A DNA stretch of 64,000 bases from CAXXIC01 sp049315325 (GCA_049315325.1 JBMOKJ010000011.1:33399-97398); one strand, 5' to 3'; shown: positions 1 through 9,031, numbered from the stretch's first letter. The notes: a model not told the origin generated them from the letters alone. Numbers and translations are program-made.

Positions 1-1132
1 GGTCTTTGAGTAGCAATCCTCCATTTGCATGTGGATTTGCACCCATTCGCCTGGTGCCTTTCGGTGCAAGGTCGGCAAGTTCTGGTAGTAGTTTGCCGTT
101 TTGGTCAAACAGTTCTTCGGGTTTGTAGCTCTTCATCCACTCTTCGAGCAGACGAATGTGGTCGGGTTTGGTTGCCAATTCAGAAAGCGGCACCTGATGC
201 GACCGATAAGTGCCTTCAATTTTTATTCCATCTACTACTTTGGGTCCAGTCCAGCCTTTCGGCGTGCTCAGCACAATCATGGGCCATTGAGGTAAATCGG
301 TGCATCCTTTTACTCGCGCGTTTTGCTGAATAGAAAGAATCTCTTCTACCACAAGATCCATAACGAAAGCCATCATTTGATGCATTTCCATCGGGTCGTC
401 GCCTTCTACGAAATAAGGTTTGTATCCATTTCCTTTCAGAAAATCGGTAATCGCTGATCGGCTTATTCGGTCTAATATGGTTGGATTGGCAATTTTATAT
501 CCATTGAGGTGAAGAATAGGCAATACTGCTCCATCGTGCAGTGGATTAAGGAATTTGTTGGAGTGCCAGCTCGCGGCTAATGCTCCTGTTTCGGCTTCAC
601 CATCGCCGATGACACATACCGCAATCAAATCGGGATTGTCGAACACAGCGCCATAGGCATGTACAAGTGAATAACCCAGCTCACCGCCTTCGTGAATGGA
701 TCCGGGTGTTTCGGGTGCTACATGGCTTGGGATTCCTCCCGGAAAAGAGAATTGCTTGAAGAGACGTTTCATCCCTTCTAAGTCTTGCGAAATTTCGGGA
801 TAAACTTCGCTATAAGTGCCTTCGAGATAGGTGTTTGCTACCAAGCCTGGACCTCCGTGGCCTGGCCCAGTGATGTAAAGCACATTCAAATCGTGTTTCT
901 TTATTTCACGGTTGACGTGTAGATAAATAAAATTCAGACCGGGAGTTGTACCCCAATGGCCGAGCAGTCGAGGTTTGATGTGGCTAAGAGTTAGTTTTTC
1001 GTGCAATAAAGGGTTGTCGTATAAGTAAATTTGACCCACTGATAGATAGTTAGCAGCTCGCCAATAGGCATTCATCAATAGCACCTCTTTTTCGGATAAT
1101 GGGAGCAGGTTGTGTTCGTTATCTGTTGTCAT
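1..1132 (-). CDS. xfp: phosphoketolase (xylulose-5-P/fructose-6-P), N-terminal part
   Basis: The frame is open from an ATG at 1132 to the window edge, giving about 377 residues of a family that is usually near 790 residues; the C-terminal half lies outside the window. Visible family signatures are GPGHGGPG in the N-terminal third, the thiamine diphosphate motif beginning GDGEAETG near residue 172, and the stretch HNLLPLSEKEV close to the start. Phosphoketolases split xylulose 5-phosphate or fructose 6-phosphate with phosphate into acetyl phosphate plus glyceraldehyde 3-phosphate or erythrose 4-phosphate, in the cytoplasm. The transaldolase gene upstream on the same strand fits a pentose phosphate/phosphoketolase carbon route. 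The two genes are separated by 270 bp containing an inverted-repeat element, so co-transcription is uncertain. Identification is firm; preference between the two substrates cannot be read. Confidence 0.95.
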   Translation of the reverse strand, partial: MTTDNEHNLLPLSEKEVLLMNAYWRAANYLSVGQIYLYDNPLLHEKLTLSHIKPRLLGHWGTTPGLNFIYLHVNREIKKHDLNVLYITGPGHGGPGLVANTYLEGTYSEVYPEISQDLEGMKRLFKQFSFPGGIPSHVAPETPGSIHEGGELGYSLVHAYGAVFDNPDLIAVCVIGDGEAETGALAASWHSNKFLNPLHDGAVLPILHLNGYKIANPTILDRISRSAITDFLKGNGYKPYFVEGDDPMEMHQMMAFVMDLVVEEILSIQQNARVKGCTDLPQWPMIVLSTPKGWTGPKVVDGIKIEGTYRSHQVPLSELATKPDHIRLLEEWMKSYKPEELFDQNGKLLPELADLAPKGTRRMGANPHANGGLLLKD

Positions 1133-1199
1133 AAGTCAAATTTATTATGTGAATCAATCTAGAATAAGTAATGTGACAAATATAGTGGTGCAATTAATC

Positions 1200-1313
1200 G
1201 CCCCTAAATCCCCCAAAGGGGACTTTGCTGAAGTGATATTTTGAAAAGTTGATCATTGATAAACAAATATTTAACCCTAGAATCTTAAAGTCCCCTTTGG
1301 GGGATTTAGGGGC
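1200..1313 (-). repeat. Inverted-repeat element, copy A (114 bp)
   Basis: The ends are perfect 27-bp inverted repeats beginning GCCCCTAAATCCCCCAAAGG. The interior, read on the minus strand, matches the interiors of the copies at 10,824 and 18,412 (shared blocks include CTTTTCAAAATA and CTTCAGCAAA). It fills the gap between transaldolase and phosphoketolase. No clear target-site duplication is seen. It could be a small non-autonomous mobile element, or a REP-like element acting as a bidirectional terminator. Confidence 0.85.
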
Positions 1314-1402
1314 AGGGTTGATTGTCGTAAATGTGGCATTTTCTCATTCCAATTATTTATTTTAATTGCAATACTTGTAATATTCAATTCATGGAACTCC
1401 CA

Positions 1403-2356
1403 CTACAATTTCTCCAGAATGATTTTTTCGAGCATCATCAAATCTGAAGTGAATTTCCGAATGCCTTCTGCCAATTTCTCAGTAGCCATCGCGTCTTCGT
1501 TCATCATCCATCGAAACTGAATTTCGTTCAATGGTTCCATATTGGCACTTCTTTGTTTCTCTGGCAAAAGCAGTTTTCGGGTAACGGTTCGATCTGTTTG
1601 CTCCAATTCTGAGAGCAGTTTTGGCGAAATAGTCATCAAATCGCAACCTGCTAGTTCTATGATTTCGTCGATGTTGCGAAAACTGGCCGCCATAATCTCT
1701 GTTTTGTAGTCGTACTTTTTGTAATAATTAAAAATGTCTGTCACCAATTTTACTCCAGGTTCTTCGCTAGATGTTATGTGTCGAATGCCTTGTTCTTTGA
1801 GGTGCCAGTCGAGAATGCGACCCACAAAGGGTGAAATCAGTTTAACGCCAACTTCGGCGCAAGCAATGGCTTGTGGCATCGAAAAAAGCAGAGTCAAATT
1901 GCAGTTTATTCCCTCTTTTGTAAGCTGTTCGGCGGCTTGTATGCCTTCCCAAGTTGCCGCAATTTTTATCAAAACCCGTTTGCGGTCAATGCCTGAGGCT
2001 TCGTATAGATCAATCATTTGGCGGGCTTTGATGATTGTGTCGGGTGTGTCGAATGAGAGTCGAGAATCTACTTCTGTGGAGACGCGACCGTCAATCAGTC
2101 GGAGCGTTTCGATGCCAAATTCGACAGCTAGTTTTTCTAACGCAATGGTTAGCTGAAAATATTGATTGTCCGATTTGCTTTTGGCATAAGTGATTGCGCT
2201 GTCCACCAGCGAATTGTATTTCTGGCTTTTAACGGCTGAGTAGATCAGCGAAGGGTTTGTCGTCGCATCGCTAGGCTTAAAGCTAACGATGGTTTCGAAA
2301 TCGCTCGAATCGGCAACTACCGTTGTATAGTTTCTGAGTTGTTGGAGTTGGTTCAT
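1403..2356 (-). CDS. tal: transaldolase
   Basis: A 317-residue protein, the normal length for the classical TalB-type transaldolase. It moves a dihydroxyacetone unit between sedoheptulose 7-phosphate and glyceraldehyde 3-phosphate in the non-oxidative pentose phosphate pathway. Family signatures are DATTNPSLI near residue 30 and the Schiff-base lysine motif RVLIKIAATWEG near residue 130, followed by the conserved NCNLTLLFS. The ATG start gives an N-terminus (MNQLQQLRNYTTVVADSSDF) that closely matches the family. It ends upstream of the phosphoketolase gene on the same strand, and a receiver protein gene ends 48 bp upstream of its start. Identification is very secure. Confidence 0.97.
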   Translation of the reverse strand: MNQLQQLRNYTTVVADSSDFETIVSFKPSDATTNPSLIYSAVKSQKYNSLVDSAITYAKSKSDNQYFQLTIALEKLAVEFGIETLRLIDGRVSTEVDSRLSFDTPDTIIKARQMIDLYEASGIDRKRVLIKIAATWEGIQAAEQLTKEGINCNLTLLFSMPQAIACAEVGVKLISPFVGRILDWHLKEQGIRHITSSEEPGVKLVTDIFNYYKKYDYKTEIMAASFRNIDEIIELAGCDLMTISPKLLSELEQTDRTVTRKLLLPEKQRSANMEPLNEIQFRWMMNEDAMATEKLAEGIRKFTSDLMMLEKIILEKL

Positions 2357-2404
2357 AATGAGTGGGTTTTAATTGATGAATGGTGAAACTGTCGAATCTT
2401 TCAG

Positions 2405-2836
2405 CTACATTCGATCCATATACCATCGCAACTCTTTCTCCATTTTTTTGTAGCGAAAGATGGTGGTAATGATTTTCTGAAGTCGTACAAATGCAGTCTC
2501 GCTTTTGACCACATAATCGAATGCGCGATGGTGCATACAATCGATGGCCACCTCTATTTTATCTTGCGAAGAGAGCATCACCACTGGAATGTCGGGGTTG
2601 AAAGCTTTAATTTTGTCCAACGTTTCGATGCCATTCATGGCAGTTTTGTCTATGCCATCAAGCCTATAATCCAAAATAATTACATCGGGACAATGAGATA
2701 AGTTATTGATGCATAGTTCTCCAGTAGCATACGTTTCGACCTCAAAATCGGCGTGATCTAGAAAGTCAATTTCGAGTGATTTTAGATAGACTGCATCATC
2801 ATCTACTAGAAAAAGTTTTATTTTTTCGTTGCTCAT
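2405..2836 (-). CDS. single-domain response regulator
   Basis: A 143-residue protein consisting of one receiver (CheY-like) domain and no output domain. The acidic pocket (LVDDD), the likely phospho-acceptor aspartate in VIILDYRL near residue 57, the Ser of VVMLSSQ and the Lys of DYVVKSE are all present. The C-terminal 25 residues are basic and helical (KKMEKELRWYMDRM) and are not a known DNA-binding domain. Its ATG overlaps the stop of the upstream hybrid kinase gene by 4 bp, so the two are translationally coupled and the kinase is the obvious phosphodonor partner. The downstream target cannot be read; it may act through protein-protein contact. Confidence 0.93.
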   Translation of the reverse strand: MSNEKIKLFLVDDDAVYLKSLEIDFLDHADFEVETYATGELCINNLSHCPDVIILDYRLDGIDKTAMNGIETLDKIKAFNPDIPVVMLSSQDKIEVAIDCMHHRAFDYVVKSETAFVRLQKIITTIFRYKKMEKELRWYMDRM

Positions 2837-5424
2837 CGTTCTGATTTTTTAATTCGTTCAAATTCTGTTCTTAGCTCTTCGCACGCCTGAGAACAGACGT
2901 TTGCAATTTGCAATACCAATCCTGAAATGGTGTCAGACTGTTTTTGAGTACTGGCATATTCTTGTACTTTTTTTGCCATATTCTCGAAATCGGGACTAAT
3001 ACCCATAATCGAAAAAGATGGAATCATTTTGTGAACCGCCGAGTAGAGCGATTCCCAATCACTCTCCAAAAGGCTCTGTTTCATTGTATGAATCAATGGT
3101 GGTGTTTGCTCCAAATAGAGCGAAATCATCTCCATCATCAAAGTTGGATTCGATTTGGTGCGTCGAGTTAGAAAGTCTAAATCTGTACATTTTGTCTTAA
3201 TGCTTCCATTGGTCAAGTTTATTTTATTGAGCTTTGTTTCTTGCTGGAATGGTTTTTTTACTAAGCTGATAATTTTATTGTACAGCAACTGTTCATCCAC
3301 TGGTTTGGCAATGTAGTCGTTCATCCCAACCGCTTTGCATTTAGCCAAATCTACCGTTGTGACATCCGCCGTAAGTGCGATAATTGGAATCTTAGAATTC
3401 ATCGTTTTGCGAATGTAATCCGTTGCTTCGAAGCCATTCATCTCTGGCATTTGCAGATCCATCAGAATAATATCGTACAACTTAGCTTGTAGTTTCTCTA
3501 TTGCAATTAAACCGTTTTGAGCTATATCCCGTTCGAATCCGAAATCGTCCAATACCGTTTTCATTAGCAGTTGGTTGAGCGGAATATCTTCGACAACCAG
3601 CACTTTGATGTTTTTGATTTCTGTATCAGATTCCAAAATCAAACTATCGGATTCGGCCGCTTCGTTGGTTTTATGAAACGATAAATTGAAACTAAATGTA
3701 GTACCTACTCCTATCTCACTTTTTACGGCAATATGACCTCCCTGCGGCTCTACTAATTGTTTTACAATCGCGAGTCCAAGTCCAGTGCCTCCATACAACC
3801 GTGAGGTGCCACTGGTAGCTTGCTGGAAGTTTTCAAAAATATTCTCTAGCTTGTTCGCAGGAATTCCGATACCTGTATCTTTCACAGCAAATTCGAGTGT
3901 GACAATCTCATCGTCTTGTGATATCAACCGTACACTGACTGTGATTTTGCCGACAGAGGTAAACTTCACCGCATTGCTTACCAAATTTAAAATGATTTGG
4001 TGAAGACGTACAGGATCGCCTACAACCACTTCTGGGATCGAAGCATCATATTCTGTGATTAGCTCAATGTTTTTCTCTTGAATCTTGGTTTCAAACAGGT
4101 GAATCATTGCCGAAATGGATGCCGATATTTTGAAAGGCGTCTGTTCGAAGATCATTTTCCCTGCATCTACTTTGGCTAAATCGAGAATGTCGTTGATGAG
4201 CACGATTAGTGCATCGCCACTCACTTTTATTGCGGTAAGGTACTCTTTTTGTTTGGCCGAAAGTTCGGTTTTGAGTAGCACTTTTGTGAATCCGATGATA
4301 GCATTCATCGGTGTGCGAATTTCGTGACTCATATTCGACAAAAACTGTTGCTTTGCCTTTACGGCACTCTGGGCATTTATAGTTGCAGTTTCTGCCTTGC
4401 TTTTGGCTTCTTCGGCAATGAGTGTAGCTAATTCAGCAAATACTTTGGCTTCGATGAGTTCGGTTTCAATCCGCTTCCGTTCCATTATATCGCGCGCTAC
4501 CACAACCACGCCTGCTACATCGCCTCTGTCGTCGCGGTAAACCGATCCATTGAACAAGACATCAGTCAATTTCCCGTCGCGGATGGTCAATGGATAGTCG
4601 GTCACAAATCCATTTGCGAAAACCTCCTGATAGACTTCTCTGGCTTTCATTGGCTCAGTGAAGTAGTCAAAAAAGTCGCTCCCGATTAATTTCTCGCGTG
4701 AAACACCCGTAATTTCTATCGAAGCGTTGTTCATATCCGTAATTTTACCCTCGAGATTGATGGTGAAAAGCGGATCGAGGCTTGCTTCAATCAAACTTCG
4801 CACATATTGCGAGGTGAGTTGCAATGAATAACTGATCGCTTCAAGTTCTTTGTTTTCAGTTACACGTTTTGCTTTTTCTTTGTTCTGAAATGCCAATTCT
4901 TTGTTCGCAATGATCAGTTCAGCGGCCCGTTTCTCCTTCTCATTATTCTGGAAGGCGAGTTCTTCGTTGGCGACTAAAAGTTCATTAGCGCGCTTCTCTT
5001 TTTCATTGTTTTGGAATGCTAACTCTTTATTTGCCTCTCGCAACTCTATTGCCCATTTTTGCTCAGAAATATCTCTAGCCACGATTACAGCACCAATGAC
5101 TGTTCCAGATTCATCTCGATAAACTGCCCCGTTGAACAATACATTTGTTAGCGCCCCTTCTTTGTGTCGAAATGTGAGTGCCGAATCGATGATTATTCCT
5201 TTGTCGAAAACCTCTTCATATATTTCACGAGCCTTCTTTGGCTCGGTGAAATAGTCAAAGAAATTCGTTCCTATAAGCTGCTCTCGATTTACACCTGTGA
5301 TTTTCTCTTTTGCGTGATTTACATCCATAATGACTCCATTCACATTGATTGTTATCAATGGATCGAGTATTGTTTCGATAAGCGTGCTGGCATAAAGCGA
5401 TTCGTGTGTTTTGGTTCTTTCCAT
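2833..5424 (-). CDS. PAS-PAS hybrid sensor histidine kinase with receiver and HPt domains
   Basis: An 863-residue multi-step phosphorelay kinase with no evident transmembrane segment, so probably cytoplasmic. Order: PAS domain (about 12-125), coiled-coil linker, second PAS domain (about 208-315), HisKA with phospho-accepting His near 367 in SHEIRTPMN, HATPase with DTGIGIP and the GTGLGLA box, receiver domain (LVVEDIPLNQ, acceptor Asp in ILMDLQMPEMNG), and an HPt-like C-terminus with AVHKMIPSF. The linker carries three tandem copies of a roughly 21-residue unit (core ELAFQNNEKEKRA), probably a helical spacer that grew by duplication. The two PAS domains are close paralogues (both contain FFDYFTEP and VLFNG.VYRD). 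It overlaps the next gene, a lone receiver protein. The ligand is unknown. Confidence 0.95.
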   Translation of the reverse strand: MERTKTHESLYASTLIETILDPLITINVNGVIMDVNHAKEKITGVNREQLIGTNFFDYFTEPKKAREIYEEVFDKGIIIDSALTFRHKEGALTNVLFNGAVYRDESGTVIGAVIVARDISEQKWAIELREANKELAFQNNEKEKRANELLVANEELAFQNNEKEKRAAELIIANKELAFQNKEKAKRVTENKELEAISYSLQLTSQYVRSLIEASLDPLFTINLEGKITDMNNASIEITGVSREKLIGSDFFDYFTEPMKAREVYQEVFANGFVTDYPLTIRDGKLTDVLFNGSVYRDDRGDVAGVVVVARDIMERKRIETELIEAKVFAELATLIAEEAKSKAETATINAQSAVKAKQQFLSNMSHEIRTPMNAIIGFTKVLLKTELSAKQKEYLTAIKVSGDALIVLINDILDLAKVDAGKMIFEQTPFKISASISAMIHLFETKIQEKNIELITEYDASIPEVVVGDPVRLHQIILNLVSNAVKFTSVGKITVSVRLISQDDEIVTLEFAVKDTGIGIPANKLENIFENFQQATSGTSRLYGGTGLGLAIVKQLVEPQGGHIAVKSEIGVGTTFSFNLSFHKTNEAAESDSLILESDTEIKNIKVLVVEDIPLNQLLMKTVLDDFGFERDIAQNGLIAIEKLQAKLYDIILMDLQMPEMNGFEATDYIRKTMNSKIPIIALTADVTTVDLAKCKAVGMNDYIAKPVDEQLLYNKIISLVKKPFQQETKLNKINLTNGSIKTKCTDLDFLTRRTKSNPTLMMEMISLYLEQTPPLIHTMKQSLLESDWESLYSAVHKMIPSFSIMGISPDFENMAKKVQEYASTQKQSDTISGLVLQIANVCSQACEELRTEFERIKKSER

Positions 5425-5461
5425 CTAATTTTTTATCATTAAATACAAGCTGAATAGTTGG

Positions 5462-6022
5462 TTATAAATCTTCAATTGAGTTGCGTCTCTTCTCTTTCAA
5501 TTGTTTGAAGTGAGTAGGAGATAGGCCCGTTACTTTCTTAAACTGAGTAGACAAGTGCGCCACGCTGCTGTAGTTCATTTTGAAAGCTATTTCGGTGATA
5601 TTCAATTCATCGTAAATGATCAACTCTTTGATGCGCTCTACTTTGTTTGAAATAATGAATTGCTCGATGGTTGTGCCTTGCACTTCTGAAAAAAGGTTCG
5701 CTAGATAGGTGTAATCGTAGTGCAATTTATCGCTCAAGTAGTCCGAAAAGTTGACTTTCAACGAGGTATTGGTGTAATGTACCATCTCTACAATGGCTGA
5801 TCTAATTTTCTCAATCAATACGGCGCGTTTGTCGTCCATCAGTTCAAATCCGACTGACAACAACGCCAAATTAAGTTCCGTGCGCTGTTCTGAAGATAAC
5901 GTTTCCATTATCTCAACTTCTCCCAAATCGACAAGGATGAAATGCAATCCCATCTTTGTCAACTCTTGTTTCACCGCTACTTTGCAGCGATTACTAACCA
6001 TGTATTTGATGTGCAGTTTCAA
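5462..6022 (-). CDS. small AraC-family transcriptional regulator, paralogue 1
   Basis: A 186-residue protein with an AraC/XylS two-helix-turn-helix DNA-binding domain in the C-terminal half (about 95-180; ITEIAFKMNYSSVAHLSTQFKKVTG is split over the second motif). The N-terminal 75 residues (beginning MKLHIKYMVSNRC) look like a small ferredoxin-like alpha/beta module reminiscent of HMA domains but with one cysteine only; that resemblance is my inference. It is strongly similar along its whole length to the regulator at 25,468-26,028. A direct-repeat operator lies 59-96 bp upstream of its start with a TAAATTTG -7 box between, so self-regulation is plausible. It may control the envelope-stress block that lies between the two paralogues. 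Confidence 0.9.
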   Translation of the reverse strand: MKLHIKYMVSNRCKVAVKQELTKMGLHFILVDLGEVEIMETLSSEQRTELNLALLSVGFELMDDKRAVLIEKIRSAIVEMVHYTNTSLKVNFSDYLSDKLHYDYTYLANLFSEVQGTTIEQFIISNKVERIKELIIYDELNITEIAFKMNYSSVAHLSTQFKKVTGLSPTHFKQLKEKRRNSIEDL

Positions 6023-6080
6023 AATCGTTTTCTATTTATCATTGAAATGCTCAAATTTACTGATCAAAATGTTCTTAGTT

Positions 6081-6118
6081 GTTATACAATTTCACAGGAA
6101 TGTTACGTAATTCACACA
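6081..6118 (-). promoter_or_regulatory. Direct-repeat operator 1 (upstream of AraC paralogue 1)
   Basis: On the plus strand the half-sites are GTTATACAATTTCACAG at 6081 and GTTACGTAATTCACACA at 6102, exactly 21 bp apart. A minus-strand -7 box TAAATTTG occupies 6052-6059, 22 bp from the nearer half-site. The layout is the same as at four other promoters in the window. Confidence 0.75.
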
Positions 6119-6193
6119 TATTGAAGTGAATAACCAAACTTAGAGCCATTGCCAAGCAATGCCTCTAAGCCCGATTATGTGCTTTTGATTATG

Positions 6194-6931
6194 TTATTGT
6201 TTGACAATCGTATTGCCTGCGAAAGTGACTCCTCCAGTACGGGCTAATGCTCTACCATCGAGCGTAGCACCCGTGTTGAAAGTTATCGACTGCATGACCA
6301 TTAGGGTTCCTTTAAACACAGATGTGGTTCCGAAAGTAGCGGAACTGCCTACTTGCCAAAAGATATTTGAAGCCAATGCACCACCGCTCAAAATCACTTT
6401 TCGTGCTGATGTCGTGGTGAGTGTCGATGCTATCTGAAGGATGAACACGGCATTTGCATTTCCTTTTGCATCGAATGTTAAATCACCCGATGAAATCGCC
6501 AACGAAGAGGTTGATTTGTAAAGCCCAGGAGTGAGTGTCAGTCCGCCAATGTTGCCCGAAAGTGTGACAATATCGGTACTGGTTCGTCCTGCTGCATCGT
6601 TGTAAGCGGTAGTCAAATCGAGTTTGGCTTGTGAAGTCAAAAGTGTATTAATCAACAACGTTCCGACCAAAACTCCAGGAGGAAAACCACCTATCGAACT
6701 GCCTGGATTCAATCCAATATCTCCTGTGACGGAGGTATTGCCAGTGCTGGTGATGGCTGAGCCTGCTAAAACAGCAAAATCTGCGGTGCTACCGAGAGGA
6801 ATTGTTGCTTGAGCAGTCGTTTGCAGTGGTATCACGATTGGATTTGTGGTGGTTGCATCATCTTTAGAGCATGCTGAAAACAGTACAACGGATGCAAAAA
6901 CACCTGTTGTTAAAATCGTTCTAACTTTCAT
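6194..6931 (-). CDS. ice-binding-like (DUF3494) lipoprotein
   Basis: A 245-residue exported protein. The N-terminus is a lipoprotein signal ending in LFSAC (Cys 21). The remainder is one ice-binding-like domain of the DUF3494 beta-solenoid family: FAVLAGSAITSTGNTSVTGD, GLYKSTSSLAISSG, FILQIASTLTT, IFWQVGSSATFGT and the closing TGGVTFAGNTIV are characteristic. Members from polar microbes bind ice, but many mesophilic Bacteroidota have homologues whose role is unclear (surface adhesion is one idea), so ice binding itself is not shown. The promoter carries the shared direct-repeat operator, grouping it with stress proteins of this block. Confidence 0.93.
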   Translation of the reverse strand: MKVRTILTTGVFASVVLFSACSKDDATTTNPIVIPLQTTAQATIPLGSTADFAVLAGSAITSTGNTSVTGDIGLNPGSSIGGFPPGVLVGTLLINTLLTSQAKLDLTTAYNDAAGRTSTDIVTLSGNIGGLTLTPGLYKSTSSLAISSGDLTFDAKGNANAVFILQIASTLTTTSARKVILSGGALASNIFWQVGSSATFGTTSVFKGTLMVMQSITFNTGATLDGRALARTGGVTFAGNTIVKQ

Positions 6932-6996
6932 TGTGGTTCGTATTTATTTGTATAAAATAGTAATTACACAAAGGTTGGATTTCTGACACAAAACAC

Positions 6997-7034
6997 GTTA
7001 CACAATTAAGTATTGGTGTTACATCTTTCACACA
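6997..7034 (-). promoter_or_regulatory. Direct-repeat operator 2 (upstream of ice-binding-like gene)
   Basis: Half-sites GTTACACAATTAAGTAT (6997) and GTTACATCTTTCACACA (7018) are 21 bp apart. The minus-strand AACCTTTG at 6969-6976, a near match to TAnnTTTG, is 21 bp from the nearer half-site. Confidence 0.75.
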
Positions 7035-7046
7035 TCTCATGAACGG

Positions 7047-8312
7047 TTAACCTTTAATCTGGAAATAGATCAACGTAAAGGCAGCGGCAGTCATCAGAGC
7101 CAATGCCATAAAACCAAGAATATTGGACATGTGACTGTTGGTGTTGCTGCCCATAATCTTTTTATTGTTGGAGATGTGCAGAATAATGGCAATCATCACC
7201 GGAGCGGTCAATCCATATAGAATTGCCGAGTAGATGAGCGCTTTGATGGGCGAAAGACCGATGTAGTTGAGCGAAAGGCCGAGCAATAACGATATTGCAA
7301 TCACGGCATAAAACGGTTTTGCTTGGTGAAATTTCTTATTGAGTCCCTCTTGCCAACCAAATGTCTCGGCAATGATGTACGACAACGACCCGCAAAGCAC
7401 CGGAATGGCAAGCAGACCAGTGCCAATTACTCCCAACGCGAAGAGAAGATAAGCCATATTGCCCACCAATGGCTTCAGGGCTTGTGCAGCTTGCTCCACG
7501 GTGTCGATTTGGTGAATGCCTGCTCCGAACAACACAGTGCCTGTGGTGAGAATGATGAAAAACATCACCAGATTAGAGAATAGCATGCCAAAATCTACAT
7601 CACGTCGCATTTCACTAATCATTTTTTTATCCACGAGGAGTGAAGTTTTTAACCGTTGGTCTTCTACTTCCATGGTGGCTTGCCAAAAGAATAGATAAGG
7701 CGAAATGGTGGTTCCCAATATGGCAACAAGAATGCTGATATAGGTTTTTTCGAATCGAATCGTTGGAGTAAATGTTGATTTTACGACTGCTAGCCAATCT
7801 TGGTGATACAAAAACGGCACGATGAGGTAAACGAGCAGAATGAGGCAGAGGTACTTCAACACATTGCTGATTTTTCGATAAGGAAGAAAGATAATCAGAA
7901 CCAATAGCAATGCGGTGAAAAAAATGCTAAAGAAAATGGCGTGAATCGAAGGAAAAAGCAAATTGCCAACTGCTCCCATGCCAGCAATGTCTGCACCAAT
8001 ATTCATCACAATGGCAGGAAAGCTGAACAACAGCATCAAGTATAAAATGGGCTTAGAGTAGTGTTTTTTGATTGTTCCGGCCAATCCGTGAGAAGTGACT
8101 AATCCGATGCGGGCACACATCTCCTGAATGGATGCCATCAGCGGAAATGTGACGAGGGCTGTCCAAAGAGTAAGCAACCCAAACGCCGCTCCTGCCTGAG
8201 AGTAGGTGGCAATGCCCGATGGGTCGTCGTCGCTGGCACCAGTAACCAGACCAGGTCCAAGAACTTTCCAAAAACGTGACAATTTGGTGGAGTGATCTTT
8301 TGCTTCTTTCAT
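7047..8312 (-). CDS. NRAMP-family metal transporter with atypical metal-binding motifs
   Basis: A 421-residue inner-membrane protein with about eleven hydrophobic segments and the NRAMP fold signature (GPGLVTGASDDDPSG near residue 20-30). In classical Mn/Fe NRAMP proteins the first helix has DPGN and the sixth has MPH; here they read DPSG and, in GTTISPYLFF, SPY. The methionine that gives selectivity for transition metals is therefore missing. Related NRAMP branches without this Met carry other ions such as magnesium, so I would not call this a manganese transporter. It is the last gene of a probable operon: dnaJ-like, cbpM, a 126-residue protein, then this gene, with a 3-bp gap to the previous one. 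Confidence 0.88.
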   Translation of the reverse strand: MKEAKDHSTKLSRFWKVLGPGLVTGASDDDPSGIATYSQAGAAFGLLTLWTALVTFPLMASIQEMCARIGLVTSHGLAGTIKKHYSKPILYLMLLFSFPAIVMNIGADIAGMGAVGNLLFPSIHAIFFSIFFTALLLVLIIFLPYRKISNVLKYLCLILLVYLIVPFLYHQDWLAVVKSTFTPTIRFEKTYISILVAILGTTISPYLFFWQATMEVEDQRLKTSLLVDKKMISEMRRDVDFGMLFSNLVMFFIILTTGTVLFGAGIHQIDTVEQAAQALKPLVGNMAYLLFALGVIGTGLLAIPVLCGSLSYIIAETFGWQEGLNKKFHQAKPFYAVIAISLLLGLSLNYIGLSPIKALIYSAILYGLTAPVMIAIILHISNNKKIMGSNTNSHMSNILGFMALALMTAAAFTLIYFQIKG

Positions 8313-8315
8313 AGC

Positions 8316-8696
8316 CTATTGGTCGAAATGCTCTTTTACATAGGTGTGAATCTTGTTGATTTCCATTTTATCTACCGTTCGTACAACTAAATTTTCTTCA
8401 TGTGCAAGATAATCTTTAGAGATTAGCTTGCATAATTTGTATTTGGCTTCTGAAGGGCCAAAAAGTAGCACATTTGTATAATTGGCGATGAATGCGCCTA
8501 ATCTCTTGTAATAAGTTGCTTTCCGGTGTTGTCGATTATGGCGTATTGTTTTTTTTCCGTTGTTTAATTCTTCGAATTCGTCTTCCTCATTAAAATAGTA
8601 ACTGATTTGCGTTTCGTCTATCACTTCGTCGTGATAATCCATCATTACGGCTGTGGAATAATCCATCCAAACTGCTAATTGCCTCAAATTTTTCAT
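8316..8696 (-). CDS. conserved hypothetical protein, possible release-factor-like (eRF1 domain 3/baeRF) fold
   Basis: A 126-residue soluble protein. It starts LAVWMDYSTAVMMDY, has an acidic loop (NEEDEFEELNNGKK), a basic stretch (RHNRQHRKATYYKRL) and a segment NVLLFGPSEAKYKLCKLI, which recalls the small proteins related to domain 3 of archaeal/eukaryotic release factor 1 found in many bacteria. That similarity is by eye only. Its ATG overlaps the cbpM stop by 4 bp, so it is translated with the CbpA/CbpM chaperone pair and may act with them under stress. No catalytic residues recognised. Confidence 0.75.
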   Translation of the reverse strand: MKNLRQLAVWMDYSTAVMMDYHDEVIDETQISYYFNEEDEFEELNNGKKTIRHNRQHRKATYYKRLGAFIANYTNVLLFGPSEAKYKLCKLISKDYLAHEENLVVRTVDKMEINKIHTYVKEHFDQ

Positions 8697-9022
8697 CTTT
8701 TTAAGAGAATAATTGGTGGTGAATAATCTATGATTGCTTTCTCATTTTCATAGTTTCGCAGTCTGTTTTTCACCCTCTGGAGCTCTTCTTGCATGGTTTG
8801 TATGCGTTGCAATAGGTGATTGATAGTCTCGATGCCTTCGAGGTTGATGTCGAGATCGTAGTGGAAGCAGACCAGTCTTTCCAGTTCGGCAAGTTGGTCT
8901 AAATGGATAAAATCGCCCTCCAACGAAATCATCCCTTTTTGCTTGAGCGATACGATGAATGCGATGTCGATACGATGTGCCACACAAAATTCGGTGGTTG
9001 AAATCAAATTGCCCGATTGCAT
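8693..9022 (-). CDS. cbpM: chaperone modulator CbpM-like protein
   Basis: A 109-residue protein with a MerR-type winged helix at the N-terminus (LISTTEFCVAHRID, then ISLEGDFIHLDQLAELERLV), a DLDINLEGIETI segment and a C-terminal coiled coil. This is the pattern of CbpM, which binds the J domain of CbpA and controls its activity. It lies directly after the DnaJ/CbpA-type gene with a gap of only 9 bp, the classic arrangement. It overlaps the next gene by 4 bp. The family assignment rests on context plus motif pattern. Confidence 0.85.
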   Translation of the reverse strand: MQSGNLISTTEFCVAHRIDIAFIVSLKQKGMISLEGDFIHLDQLAELERLVCFHYDLDINLEGIETINHLLQRIQTMQEELQRVKNRLRNYENEKAIIDYSPPIILLKR

Positions 9023-9031
9023 AATGTCCCT

